Positions 33,831 through 45,917 of a stretch of DNA of 64,000 nucleotides are shown here, in pieces. The stretch is taken from assembly GCA_963678675.1 (NCBI GenBank), contig OY783193.1:15513746-15577745 (forward strand), read 5' to 3'. Position 1 is the first letter of the stretch. Each line of letters opens with the position of its first letter. The notes under the pieces are model-generated. The model did no database searches. It was not told the origin of the DNA and worked only from the letters and a program-made list of their open reading frames with translations. The position numbers and the translations under genes were made by a program. The stretch comes from Xiphydria camelus. Lineage: Eukaryota > Arthropoda > Insecta > Hymenoptera > Xiphydriidae.

Positions 33831-35293
33831 ATGAAGAGTGGATTTACAAAGGCAAATAGCAGTAATTTGCCCAAAATTGATGTGATTATGCTGGGAACGT
33901 TTTTTGCAAATAACCCTGATTTCTGTTCAGCAGAATTTCGGAATGTGAAAACCTCTGTGTAAGTATACAACTATAATAATCAACAATAATGTATGCAAAA
34001 TATTTTAATACTATGAAATATTTTGTTTCAATAAAACTTTTTGATGTTAGGTACCATAAAATAATGCTCTATACTGATTTTATCGCTAGATGTTTTTATA
34101 AAGAGCTAATGCCTAAATTTAATTCCAGATCCTCACGAGCGACATATGGAGATGATGCCATTAGCTATGTACAGTTAATGCGTGATGGCAATCTTTGTAC
34201 TTTGAAGTGCAAAATATGTCCGGAACATAAAGTTCGTGCAAAATTATATGCTGCCACATTGATTATTAATGAAAAAGACGGTATCATTGTTTCTGCAGAG
34301 TGCCATGATTGTGTGGCTTCCCAAGGAGGCTGCAAGCATGCAATCGCCTTCGTCATGTGGGTTCATTGCAGGAGCGAAGAAGCAGCATGTACTTCTGTGG
34401 AGTGCTACTGGAAGAAAGCTAAATTATCAATGGTTGGAACTAGTGTAAAATATATTACAGCAAAAACCTTGGCCAACAGTAGTCCTGATTTGCCATCAAA
34501 ATTGCAAGTCTTTACAAAGTTTTTAGAAGAGGGAAGAAAAAGACGCTGTAGTGATAGTGAGTTATTGAAGTACCAACCAAGTTATACTTGTAATGAAACT
34601 GCTAGTGCCTCGATGCACCAACTTGTTTTTAAATATAAGGAGGAATGTTGTGAGTCATTTTTAGGGAAGGTTATGTTATCCGATGCTATTGTAAAGAAAA
34701 TTGAAATAGAGACTAAGGAGCAGTACAAAACCAACCTCTGGTTTGAATTAAGATATGGGCGTATAACTGCATCTAGGGCATATGAAGTTAGTCGTTGTAA
34801 AACTACAGATGGGACTCTTATTTCAATTATTATGGGTGCTAAAATTCTCGACACTGTGTCCATGAAACGCGGTAGAATGCTAGAGGACACTGTGAGAGAA
34901 ACTGTAGAAATAAAGCTTGAGAAAAAAATTAATAAGTGCGGTCTTATGTTAAGCAAAAAATACGTTATGATTGCTGGTTCACCTGATGGCATCTGTGAAG
35001 ATGGAATTATAGAAATTAAGTGTCCAGCAAGTGAAAAAACATATACAAATTTCATTAAAGACGGAAAACCCGCACAAAAGTATTATATACAAATGCAAAT
35101 GCAAATGTATTTGAGTGGGATGAAAAGTTGTTTTTATTGTGTAGCTGACCCTGATTTTAATGAAAACAAAAAAGTAGAAATTTTGATTGTGCCATTCGAA
35201 GAAGAGTTTGTAACACATATAATCAATGATAATCTCATTCCATTCTGGAAAAAATACGTGTATCCATTGCTTTATCGGTGCACTAAAAGCTAA
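33831..35293 (+). CDS. SWIM zinc finger plus YqaJ-type nuclease of ISL2EU element
   Basis: Two exons, 33831-33958 and 34129-35293, join with consistent phase to give 430 codons plus stop. The donor is GTGTAAGT at 33959 and the acceptor AATTCCAG ends at 34128. The start MKSGFTK is the first ATG. Residues about 101-113 form a SWIM-type finger (CHDCVASQGGCKH). The YqaJ/lambda-exonuclease-like domain covers about 240-380, with WFELRYGRITAS, an acidic residue in GRMLED, GSPDG, the catalytic IEIKCP (E-x-K) and a Gln-rich helix QMQMQMYLSG. It probably processes DNA ends during transposition; that role is inference. Some homologues have RSSR at the exon junction, close to SSR here. Confidence 0.88.
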
Positions 35294-35369
35294 TTTAAAA
35301 AAGAAGTATGACTTTCAACTGAAAACTAAATTTTTTTACTGTTGTCTAATGATTTGTTTATGCTACCTA

Positions 35370-35523
35370 CCCAGATAGAAAAGTATCCTCCAGAATTGCG
35401 GTACAATGCCACAGTAGGAATATCAGGTTCTACGGACACGACGTGCTCCGACAAGGTCTGCATCGACTTTGGCGGTATATTGGTGGCACTGCACTAATCC
35501 TGTGGCACGCTTTTCTATCTAGG
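35370..35523. repeat. 154-bp MITE with CCCAGATAG ends, TSD TA
   Basis: CCCAGATAGAAAAG (35370) and CTTTTCTATCTAGG (ending 35523) are flanked by TA (35368-35369, 35524-35525). It lies between the convergent 3' ends of the two ISL2EU genes. Its first nine bases are identical to the ends of the DUF4806 element at 56443-60511, suggesting that both use one transposase type. Confidence 0.6.
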
Positions 35524-35652
35524 TATGTACTGTACATATTTTTATTCAACAAACTTAATACTAGTGAGTCCATATTGAATAAGTTGTACGAACTTTTCTA
35601 AAATAAAAGATATGTTGTGAAAATAATGAGACAAATGAATAATTGAACTTTT

Positions 35653-37691
35653 TTATTTAATAAGAGAATCTTGTAAATTAATTAAAGCACAGGCAATGGT
35701 TATTATGTCATCCAATACTTTTATAAAATTAATATTAATGCATGCATGTGGTTTCAACATATAAAATTTACGTAGCCGTCTAATAACTCTCTCTACATGA
35801 ATTCTTAAGCTAGCAATTTGTTTAGTTTCCTTTGATTCACTCTTAGTCAATTTGACTCCTGTTTGGACACTTGGGGGTCTTACTAATTGAACTCCTGATT
35901 TATGTAGATACTGTTCCACATGTTTAAAGCCTCTATCTGCCATTACACACATACCCTTTTCTAAGGACTGTGTAAAATCGCAAGTTTCAACTAGACAAGT
36001 ATCAGTGGTTCTTCCTCCAAAGCCAGGTGAAATATAATTTACCAATCCATTGGGTGTACAAGATACTAAATACTTTATCGTGTTTGCTTTCTTATAATCG
36101 GACCATGTCAAAGCTTGGTTGACAGCCTTTGATGGCTTTTGTATCTCAATCTCTAAACAGTCAATGATACAACTAACATTATAATATTTGTGTCTGAAAG
36201 CCATAGGTAAAGTCTTTTTGGTCATTTGACTATCTAACTTTACAACAAAAGGTCGCATTACATTTGCTATTAGAGGTATATTTTTTAAAAATATCTTGCT
36301 CGCATACGATACACTTATACCAAAATCATCAGCTAATTCTTGAAAGGTATTATCCAATCTAATTTTTTTTAAACATAATAATAAATGATGTTCTGGTATT
36401 TGTGTCTCACTCATTATTATATCAATTAAATAGGAATAATTCTTCGGAACACCAATATAGAAACGAGGTCTATTCTTAATTTTTGTAATGGTATTTTGAA
36501 TAGTTTCAGCTATCTTTTCTTTCTGTTTTTCAAAGACTAACTCAGAGCAGTCCGAAGATTGTATCTCGAGTGAGTGAGTTGATGGTGAGGATTCTGTACC
36601 ACCACATACAGATGGTGTAAATAAAGAAACATCACTATCTGAACGATCTTCTTCAAATAATATTTTCTTTGCAATATTGCTTGCATTGAACTGAACAGGC
36701 TTCGCTTTTGAAGTATGTATAACTTTAAAAGGGGATGTAGATACCGATGTACATGATATTTTCAATGGTGATAATGCCTGGTCTACCAAATTATTACTAG
36801 TTTGAACAGCTTTGCTTCTGAACTTATGTGTCAATAATACTTGAATAGATTTGTCGGCTGTTTTAGAAGCATCTTCCACAACTCCCTTAGTCCTAAGTGA
36901 TTCTGTAAAATAAATTAATCTTATTAAAAGGCAATAAAACAACTAGATGTAAAGTAAAAATAAAAAAAAATATAATAAATACCTGAATTTTTGTCAGAAG
37001 TCTCCTCAGTAACTATACTACGAGTATGTGTACTCGTGCTCGGGGTGCACTGTTCAAGACTGTCTATTTTATTTGTGCTCGGTTTGCTCAGGCACTCTTC
37101 TATTGTAGATATCCTTTGTTTTTTATGGATATATGGTCGTTCTGTACTGCTACCCGTCCGTTTTTTTCTATCGGGCTGACATTCAAATTTTTTAGGTAAA
37201 GAACCACGTTTCATTCGTATCTGTGATACAAATCTTTTAATATGGTATTCCATGTAATTTTCCATGTCGTTTGGCAGCTATAACAAGGTAATTTTGATTA
37301 ATGACCAAACATAACTGTGTTAAAAGTAACCATTAAATCATCTACATACAATATTCACCTTCTACAGGTACATAACCTCTTACTGAGTAGTACAGTAGTT
37401 AAAGATAAGTACATAACCTCTTGCTGTGTAGTACAGCAGTTAAAAGTAAGTAAATACAAACATCAATAAGAAAGAGAAACTTACATCAAAATGGTCTTCG
37501 CAAAAATACATCCGGGAATCTATGCTTAAGCTGTTTGGGTCTAGCCTTGCAAGTTGTAACCACTTTCTTCGTATTTCTTTTTTGTTAGGCACGTAAATAA
37601 ACAATTTATTGGGTGTTTTTATTGTTGTGTTCCCACATAGCGGCACTATACAATACTTGTAAAATTTGGTATTCATTTTCACGATTTTCAA
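35653..37691 (-). CDS. THAP-domain DDE transposase of ISL2EU element
   Basis: Three exons on the minus strand, 37691-37485, 37277-36983 and 36902-35653, join in phase to give 583 codons plus stop. The N-terminal THAP finger (exon 1 into exon 2) has the C2CH pattern: CIVPLC, then CEDHF, followed by a LPNDMENYM block. The linker is Ser/Thr-rich. A helix-turn-helix (FQELADDFGISVSYASKIF) precedes the DDE_Tnp_4 core. Candidate catalytic residues are Asp in IIDCLEIEIQKP (about 415), Asp in CVMADRGF (about 490) and Glu in RIHVERVIRRL (about 538). No stop or frameshift was found. A second Met (MNTKF) five codons in is an alternative start. Confidence 0.9.
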
Positions 37692-37922
37692 AACACTCGT
37701 TGCTCAGAATTTTCTTGACAAATCTGTTTGTTTTGCAAGGCGTGACGTATTAAGGATGCCATGACAATTTAGCGCATTTTGGTACGAAATTTGAAAATGC
37801 TTTTTAAGAACCAAAATAAATTAAGTAAATGTTTGTATTTTATTAAAATATTTATTTTATAGGTAAAATAGACCATAACGCGTAATATTAACCACTTTCT
37901 CAAAAATAGTCAACTACCCTAT

Positions 37923-38273
37923 TGTGACAATATCAATGATTTCAAAATAATATAAATAAAATGGTAAACATGTATTCAATATGAGCATAATTTTTCGTAA
38001 ATATGCTGCTACAAGAACAGAGTTTCTAGAACAGGTTTACAATGAAATTCAAGTACTTTTCAAGGGCTTATTAAGAACTTATTCAGGACTTTCAAGGAAG
38101 TGAAACGATCAATAAGCTATATGAGAGGTATGTTGATTCGTGATAAGTAAATTAAATGATCCATACAATAAAACAACAAGAATATTTCGCTCATGCGCGC
38201 GCAAAGGGAGGCAAGTCTCATTACTATCGTTTTCGAGTTGTCTCACTTTGCACGCGCATGAGCGATTTATTAA
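37923..38273. other. Unassigned; small hairpin
   Basis: No gene. A hairpin at about 38189-38266 pairs TCGCTCATGCGCGCGCAAAG with CTTTGCACGCGCATGAGCGA around a loop of about 36 bases. It stops just before the TTAA of the next MITE and might be another short palindromic element. Confidence 0.4.
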
Positions 38274-38567
38274 GAGGCCGACACACCCCGTCTGGAAATG
38301 TAAAGCTATATTTTCAATATGGTGCATAAGAACCTTTTGCATTTTTGCCACCACACTTAAAAAACATAAATCTAGAGCCCTATAGAAAAAAAAATATTAT
38401 AATAATAAATTTCTGATTTTGCCGATTGATTACAACAAAAAAATGTATTTTTTTTCTATAGGGCCCTAGATTTATGTTTTTTAAGTGTGGTGGCGAAAAT
38501 GCAAAAGGTTCTTATGCACCATGTTGAAAATATAGCTTTACATTTCCAGACGGAGTGTGTCGGCCTC
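38274..38567. repeat. 294-bp palindromic MITE, TTAA flanks
   Basis: GAGGCCGACACACCCCGTCT (38274) and the inverse, with few mismatches, ending at 38567 are flanked by TTAA (38270-38273, 38568-38571). The arms of about 120 bp surround an AT-rich core. A single end of the same family occurs at 10019. It is piggyBac-like or Kolobok-like by target site only. Confidence 0.8.
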
Positions 38568-38571
38568 TTAA

Positions 38572-39537
38572 ATGGACAAACGTAATGTTCCTATTCGCTC
38601 ATTGGTTCCTGCCCGCTGCTCGATGCGCCTAGTCTACATTAGACAACACTTTAAAAATGCAGTGATTTCATAAAACGAACGAGATACAATTTTCAAGGAT
38701 CTATAAAAAAAATAAAGTACATTTCCAGAACTTTCTAAGGACAAGCAAAATTCAACTACTTCTCAAGTACATCAAGGATTTCAAGGACCGCTAGGCACTC
38801 CGAAGAAACACAGCGATTGATTTGAATCACATTATAATGAAAATTTAACAATTTATTCAAAAATAGTTATTTTTCAAATTCATGCGGCAAAACAAACGTA
38901 AACTTTAGAATTACCAGTATTTTAGTTTTCATGAATGCCGTGACGATCACACAAATCTATTTGAATTTGGACAGCCGATTCCACGTGGAATACCCCGTAC
39001 GTTACACGAATGGTTCCGGTGGCTCTTTAAATTATTAATCAGGGAAGAAGACGCCCGTGTGAAAACGACTCCCCGCCGGAAACGGGCGCGAGAAGGAGAC
39101 GACCGTCCGGCCGAGGCCTCTCGCGTGCCTCCCCACCCCTCGCGAGTTTCTCTCTACGAGAGGAAGATTCTCCTCAATTCCTCCGAAGCGACACGCGCGC
39201 GCGTGAGATAGCGATGCGTGCCTGGGAGGAAGAGCGCTCCATTTACGGAGTACAATCGAGCATTGTGGCTAAATTATTCGTCTAGCGCGGCGTGTACTCT
39301 CCTTGCGCTCTCCGTTAACCGTATAATTAGCCAATTGCTAATTGCCCGCGTTCGCACAGGGACGATACTCGCTGCGTGCGTTCTCGCGCGTGTGCTTTGC
39401 ACCGCTCAACCTATCCAGTCATTCGACTCGGAGCGCGGAGCGGCGCGGCTGCTGCGCGTTCAGGAATGCCGGCGACTCGGGGAGAACACGCGCACGGAGA
39501 AAAAGTACATCGCACGAACCGTGCCACGTTTAAGGTC
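38572..39537. other. Unassigned; CpG-rich block at 39030-39520
   Basis: No gene was recognised. Positions 39030-39520 are rich in CG dinucleotides compared with the flanks and contain overlapping open frames on both strands that look like composition effects. It could be an old promoter or 5' exon, but I see no splice donor after a convincing ATG. Confidence 0.35.
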
Positions 39538-40717
39538 CAGATACACATGCTAGTTTCGAGCACGCAAGCATGCTTTTTCCAGGAAGTGCTCCTAGTAGCA
39601 TGTGTATCCAAGCCTTGCTCGTTTCGAGCATGCTTAAAATAAGCATGCTCAGAAATCGATCGACGGTTGATTTTCGAGCATGCTTCCTGAGGCGGGGGTG
39701 AAAAGAGGAACGCTTATGAGCAAGTGTAGACGGTGTTTGCTAATAAGCATGCTCATATCCCTCGCGTCTAGTCGTGTTCCGTCGTGTCTAGTTGGACCTA
39801 ATAAAAATTTTACTTGAGATGAAAAGGAATGTATTCTCATTGAATAAGACTCTATTTGAATTAGATAAATGTTCTACTAGGTTCGTACTCGATTAAAAAA
39901 ATATGCAAAACATTAATTTAATGTAAATAAACTTTTATTCGATGTAAATAAATGTCTATTTATCTCAAATAAATTTTTGTCTTATATATAGGTTTCTATT
40001 TAACTAGACTTCATCCCTTAGAGTACTTGATTATGGCGAAAAAAAAGTTTCTTTGGGCCAAGAAAATATTCATTAGCTATTACTGTATTTTTGTTTGAAT
40101 GAAAGAGACATTGTGTAATAATTAATATTATATTTACTTGGCCTAACGAAATATTTTTTCCGCCGTAATCAATTATACATTTATTAACTGCAAATAAACT
40201 CTTTTCTCAGTATATGAAGTAACTTTGATCGAGCGAACAAAGTAATCGCTAAACTGACAAATTTCTAGAAAATCATAAACAGAATCAAGGAATTTTACTT
40301 CCAAATTTGACCGTGATAAAAATTTAATCGCTGTTTCTCAGAATGTGACATACATTACAAATTATATTTCCTCTTTTATCTTTGAGCGCGATAACAAATA
40401 TTCGCCAGTTGCAGTTTTTCACGAATTACAGCCTGCCTGCTACAGACAGCCTCCTAGTAAATAGCATGTGTATCCGAGTGCTTGCTTTAAGCATGCTTAT
40501 TTAGAAGTCCAGATACACATGCTAGTTTCGAGCACGCAAGCATGCTTTTTTCCAGGAACTGCTCCTAGTAGCATGTGTATCCAAGTCTTGCTCGTTTCGA
40601 GCATGCTTAAAATAAGCATGCTCACAAATCGACCGACGGTTGATTTTCGAGCATGCTTCCTGAGGCGGGGGTGAAAAGGGGAACGCTTATGAGCAAGTGT
40701 AGACGGTGTTTGCTAAT
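39538..40717. repeat. GCATGC-rich repeat family, copy 1 (inverted relative to copies 2 and 3)
   Basis: The unit starts CCAGATACACATGCTAGTTT (39538) and is rich in AGCATGCTT palindromes and CACATGCTA phrases. The first 211 bp (39538-39748) recur at 40507-40717 as a direct repeat. The inner AT-rich part (39750-40460) is found inverted at 42536-43230 and 44337-45050. The direct terminal repeats around a shared core resemble a retroelement or rolling-circle arrangement, but I see no coding sequence. Confidence 0.7.
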
Positions 40718-42274
40718 AACCGGCCCATACACGGTGAGGTAAAACTGAAGCGTGCTTGCACGCGAGCAAATGTGAAATGAAAATTTGGGCACACTGGAAT
40801 GCCCATACACGGTGAGGCAAAACTGTCACATTTGCACGAAGAGCCAATGCGTGCGTGCAAATGCGACCGTTTGTGGCACAAAACTGATGGCTCTGTCAGG
40901 TCTAGGCTTGGCGCGACGAGATCTGGCTGAGTTTGATTTTGCGTGTCGCGCCGCGCGCAACCTTACCAGTTTCTACAGTGAGTGTGGGGTTATGAGTGTA
41001 ATTCAACAAAGTGATTCATATTTAATCGCCGTCGCCGCCGCTGCGCAAATTTCTTGACAGAATCGTCGCCGCGGCGACGGTAAATTTTCAGAACCACGCA
41101 CGAAAGTGGTTAATCGCGTCATCGCCCGTCAAAATACTGACTGGATCAAATCCTTTCCTTCTCCTTTTTTATTTTATTATTATATAAAATAGTTTTTTAA
41201 TAAATGCGTGGACAAAACCGTGTCGCCAAAAACCCCGGCGACCTTGGGACCCGATGCGCGGAGCCAGGTACTTACCCCCCGGGGGTTGGGGAGCACACAA
41301 AGCTAGTATATACAAATAAATGTACTACCGCCCACTTGTCCGGCAAGACACGGCCCAGCAGGGACAACATGTGGCAGGGACCGTCGCAGACGGGGTTCAT
41401 CGCTTCCGATCCTTTCCGTCAAACGACGCGACGGGATGGTCATGAAGACTAGAGTCTGTGTTCCGTCGCACACCTTTTCCGGAAAAGGTTAATTAACGGA
41501 CGGATCGAAATAAGCCGTTCCCCGCAATACCTATTCTAATAAACAATGTTCCGTCTTCGAGCGACGGACTATACGCGCCAAATTAATCTTGCGTGGTGGG
41601 TTTAGGATGAATAAAATTACATCAATTTGTAAGGGAAAACAAATAATGCATTAACTTTATTTACGAGCTGTTCCGATCGCTCGGGGGTTTTCGAACGTAC
41701 TGGTCGCTCTTCGACCCCGTGGCAATGAGGAACTTTCCTGGATCTAATTTATGGCTCAAAGGGCCCGAGGAGTGTCGAATTTCTCCCTCACACCGGTCTA
41801 CGGCCCAAATGCGAAGAGCATTTGGGCGAATATGCGACAGACAATTTATTAATAATTTATTAATTCGTAGTGGTCACACGGGGTCCAGTGGACCCCATGG
41901 TAATAAAATATACATTTTTCTCATAAAAAGTTGTTTTCACTTTATTTTACATGTTCAAAACCGACCTATTTGATTGTACGAGTTTCATGAAAATTAATAT
42001 CTTCAAACTGTAAAATAAATATACTTTTTTCAAAACTCGTAATACTGTTTTTTTTCTTAAAAGTATATTATTTTAAGAGTGAAATGCAGGAAGTTCTTTA
42101 CTCTATCTCAAAAATTGAAACTGATGAATATTCCTATTCCTCCTTTTTTTTCTCTTTCAATAGAAGATTTCGTATGCATTGAATTGCAAGTAATACAATT
42201 ATTTTTTTCACTTCTGTGCGGATAGCCGCTTGGTGTTCCATCTTTTCCACTGCACTGGCAGACAGCCTGTTAGG
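40718..42274. other. Unassigned, with CCCATACACGGTGAGG repeats
   Basis: CCCATACACGGTGAGG occurs at about 40726 and 40801. At 41200-41900 the sequence is GC-rich with short open frames but no recognised domain. GGGGTCCAGTGGACCCC near 41888 is a perfect small palindrome. I cannot name this region; a decayed retroelement is possible. Confidence 0.3.
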
Positions 42275-43589
42275 AACTAGCATGTGTATCCGAGTGCTTG
42301 CTTTAAGCATGCTTATTTAAAAGCATGCTTAAAAGTAGCATGCTCATATCGAGCAAGTGTAGCCGTTAAGGTCCAGATACACATGCTAGTAAAAAAGCAT
42401 GCTTATGAGCATGCTTAAAAGAAGCATGCTCTTTTAACTGCTACACTTGCTCGATATGAGCATGCTACTTTTAAGCATGCTTTTAAATAAGCATGCTTAA
42501 AGCAAGCACTCGGATACACATGCTATTTACTAGGAGGCTGTCTGTAGCAGGCAGGCTGTAATTCGTGAAAAACTGTAACTGGCGAATATTTGTTATCGCG
42601 CTCAAAGATAAAAGGGGAAATATAATTTGTAATGTATGTCACATTCTGAGAAACAGCGATTCAATTTTTATCACGGTCAAATTTGGAAGTAAAATTCCTT
42701 GATTCTGTTTATGATTTTCTAGAAATTTGTCAGTTTAGCGATTACTTTGTTCGCTCGATCAAAGTTACTTCATATACTGAGAAAAGAGTTTATTTGCAGT
42801 TAATAAATGTATAATTATTACGGCGGAAAAAATATTTTGTTAGGCCAAGTAAATATAATATTAATTATTACAATGTCTCTTCCATTCAAACAAAAATAGA
42901 GTAATAGCTAATGAATATTTACTTGGCCCAAAGAAACATTTTTTCCGCCATAATCAAGTACTCTGAGGGAAGAAGTCTAGTTAAATACAAACCTATATAT
43001 ATATATATATGACAAAAATTTATTTGAGATAAATAGACATTTATTTACATCGAATAAAAAGTTTATTTACATTAAATTAATGTTTTGCATATCTTTTTAA
43101 TCGAGTACGAACCTAGTAGAGAACATTTATCTAATTCAAATAGAGTCTTATTCAATGAGAATAAATTCCTTTTCATCTCAAATAAAATTTGTATTAGGTT
43201 CAACTAGACACGACGGAACACGACTAGACGCGACGGATATGAGCATGCTTATTAGCAAACACCGTCTAAACTTGCTCATAAGCGTTCCCCTTTTCACCCC
43301 CGCCTCAGGAAGCATGCTCGAAAATCAACCGTCGGTCGATTTGTGAGCATGCTTATTTTAAGCATGCTCGAAATGAGCAAGACTTGGATACACATGCTAC
43401 TAGGAGCACTTCCTGGAAAAAAGCATGCTTGCGTGCTCGAAACTAGCATGTGTATCTGGACCTTTAAAAGAGCATGCTTTTTTAAGCATGCTTATGAGCA
43501 TGCTTAAAAGAAGCATGCTCTTTTAACTGCTACACTTGCTCGATATGAGCATGCTACTTTTAAGCATGCTTCTAAATAAGCATGCTTAA
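42275..43589. repeat. GCATGC-rich repeat family, copy 2
   Basis: The part at 42275-42535 is self-palindromic and carries about ten AGCATGCTT-type sites. The core at 42536-43230 matches the inverse of copy 1. The end near 43462 carries the CACATGCTAC and TAGCATGTGTATCTGGACC phrases. Several short open frames here occur at the same place in each copy and are repeat shadows, not genes. Confidence 0.7.
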
Positions 43590-44317
43590 GGGGGAAAGCC
43601 ACTGTGATATGTTCAAAAAATAGATTTTTTTATTTTTACATTTTCTTAATGTTCGAGGTTTCAAGAATCTGTTCCCTAAGTTTCAAACCGAAATTCGAAA
43701 ATTTTATGGAGTTATGAAAGGTTTTGTGTGAGTAAGCGCATACTCTCGAACTTGACCGCGCGGTTTTAAAGGCTTTTATCTCGAAACTACATTTTTCCAA
43801 CTGGGCGCCATCATAACTCAGTCAATTTTTATCCGATTACCTTGAAATTTTCACAGAATATTTTTAAAAGAATTATCTTCAGTTAAGCGTATGATTTTTT
43901 CGATTAAGCGATTACTTGTTGAGATATAATTAAAAAACTGAGCAATTTTTCTCTAAATTTCGAAGTTCTATCTTTAAACATGCGTTACTTTGTTAAAAAT
44001 TAAAATTTTTATAAATCCGTACGCTTAACTGAAGCTAGACTCGTGTAGTTTAAGAAAATAATTGATTTTTTTGGTTTGGATACACCATTCGGACACAGCA
44101 ATGGCGCCCATGCGCCAAACATTTTTCAGAGAAGCTTTACGGCATCGCGTATTATTGTGTAGTTTATTGATATTATGTATTGCTTTTTTTTTCTAATATA
44201 CTAAAATATATGTACCTTCATGTAGTTGTAAAAGTTTTTTCCCTCGTTTTTTATTTTAATCAGAAAAAATTCACAAAGTTATTCTACATTTTCCGGTCAT
44301 CACAGTGGCTTTCCCCC
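43590..44317. mobile_element. 728-bp TTAA element with GGGGGAAAGCCACTGTGAT ends
   Basis: GGGGGAAAGCCACTGTGAT (43590) and the inverse ending TGGCTTTCCCCC at 44317 are flanked by TTAA (43586-43589, 44318-44321). The uninterrupted phrase GCATGCTTAAAGCAAGCAC is present at about 42499, so the insertion into the GCATGC repeat is certain. No transposase is present. The interior has TTTTATCTCGAAAC-like phrases also seen in the 1324-2952 element, another hint at a shared Kolobok-like family. Confidence 0.85.
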
Positions 44318-44321
44318 TTAA

Positions 44322-45290
44322 AGCAAGCACTCGGATACACATGCTATTTACTAGGAGGCTGTCTGTAGCAGGCAGGCTGTAATTCGTGAAAAACTGCAAC
44401 TGGCGAATATTTGTTATCGCGCTCAAAGATAAAAGAGGAAATATAATTTGTAATGTATGTCACATTCTGAGAAACAGCGATTAAATTTTTATCACGGTCA
44501 AATTTGGAAGTAAAATTCCTTGATTCTGTTTATGATTTTCTAGAAATTTGTCAGTTTAGCGATTACTTTGTTCGCTCGATCAAAGTTACTTCATATACTG
44601 AGAAAAGAGTTTATTTGCAGTTAATAAATGTATAATTGATTACGGCGGAAAAAATATTTCGTTAGGCCAAGTAAATATAATATTAATTATTACACAATGT
44701 CTCTTTCATTCAAACAAAAATACAGTAATAGCTAATGAATATTTTCTTGGCCCAAAGAAACTTTTTTTTCGCCATAATCAAGTACTCTAAGGGAAGAAGT
44801 CTAGTTAAATAGAAACCTATATATAAGACAAAAATTTATTTGAGATAAATAGACATTTATTTACATCGAATAAAAGTTTATTTACATTAAATTAATGTTT
44901 TGCATATCTTTTTAATCGAGTACGAACATAGTAGAACATTTATCTAATTCAAATAGAGTCTTATTCAATGAGAATAAATTCCATTTCATCTCAAATAAAA
45001 TTTGTATTAGGTTCAACTAGACACGACGGAACACGACTAGACGCGACGGATATGAGCATGCTTATTAGCAAACACCGTCTACACTTGCTCATAAGCGTTC
45101 CCCTTTTCACCCCCACCTCAGGAAGCATGCTCGAAAATCAACCGTCGGTCGATTTATGAGCATGCTTATTTTAAGCATGCTCGAAACGAGCAACACTTGG
45201 ATACACACGCTACTAGGAGCACTTCCTGGAAAAAAGCATGCTTGCGTGCTCGAAACTAGCATGTGTATCTGGACCTTTATGTCGCTCGGA
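44322..45290. repeat. GCATGC-rich repeat family, copy 3
   Basis: The sequence matches copy 2 in the same direction: AAGCAAGCACTCGGATACAC, an AT-rich core, then AGCATGCTTATTAGCAAACA near 45055 and the final TAGCATGTGTATCTGGACC near 45256. Before the TTAA insertion, copies 2 and 3 may have been tandem. Confidence 0.7.
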
Positions 45291-45917
45291 TTGTGGGCGG
45301 GGGATATTTGGTACTTTGTTGCGTGTAAAAATGCCGAATTTACTGTGCAATTCTTTCTAACTTGCAAATTCGGCTGCGAGTCCTACGCGAATTTTATGCC
45401 CTAGTGAATTCCACATTTTTACATGGCACAGAGTATCAAAATATCCAGCAAGAGTAATTTGAATTTTATAACGCACAGTTAAAAATTTCTGTTTTGAATT
45501 TACAAATTGTATTTGAAGCTTTTAACGAACACAAAAGTGTGGTAAAACTGCTAACAACTTGACGCGAAAACATAAATTCCATAAAGAATGTATAGGAAAA
45601 TCGCGATCAATATTGTAGAATCACAATAAGATATCGTAAAATCACAATATGTATTGTAAATTCCCAATTGTTTTTAAATTTCACAATTAGTTTTGTAAAT
45701 TTAGTTCACAAATGTGTTGGAAGCTTTTAACAACTTCTAACAGTGCACCCAATAATTACCAAATTATTTGCAACTCGTACGCGAAACGAGCGCGCGTTTA
45801 ATGTATAATCTCTTAAAAAATGAAGTAATCAGTGCTACGTCGCATATCACTTTGCGCGACATCCCTTTCCTGCATGCAGGTATGCGAGTATCCGCGGTAT
45901 ACGAGCAGCTGTAAAGG
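45291..45917. other. Unassigned AT-rich sequence
   Basis: No gene. AATCACAAT-type phrases recur near 45610-45700. Confidence 0.3.

Larger units (their letters stand above)
33510..37920. mobile_element. Intact ISL2EU-type DNA transposon (4.4 kb)
   Basis: The inverted ends AGGGTAGTTGAC (33510) and GTCAACTACCCT (ending 37920) are flanked by AT (33508-33509, 37921-37922). A second inverted pair, GACGTCACGCCTTGCAAAAC near 33691 and its near-match near 37727, lies subterminally. It holds two convergent spliced genes that both close perfectly: a YqaJ nuclease (33831-35293, plus) and a THAP-DDE transposase (35653-37691, minus). That gene pair defines ISL2EU elements as I know them; the AT duplication fits my recollection. 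Both frames are intact, so this copy may be autonomous. A small MITE lies between the gene ends. Confidence 0.88.

Noticed and set aside
38189..38266. Hairpin as a microRNA precursor
   Set aside because: The stem is short with a large loop and is CG-rich near a MITE; a palindromic repeat is more likely.
43155..45367. Repeated 60-90 codon frames in the GCATGC copies
   Set aside because: They occur on both strands at matching repeat positions and have no domain; repeat shadows.
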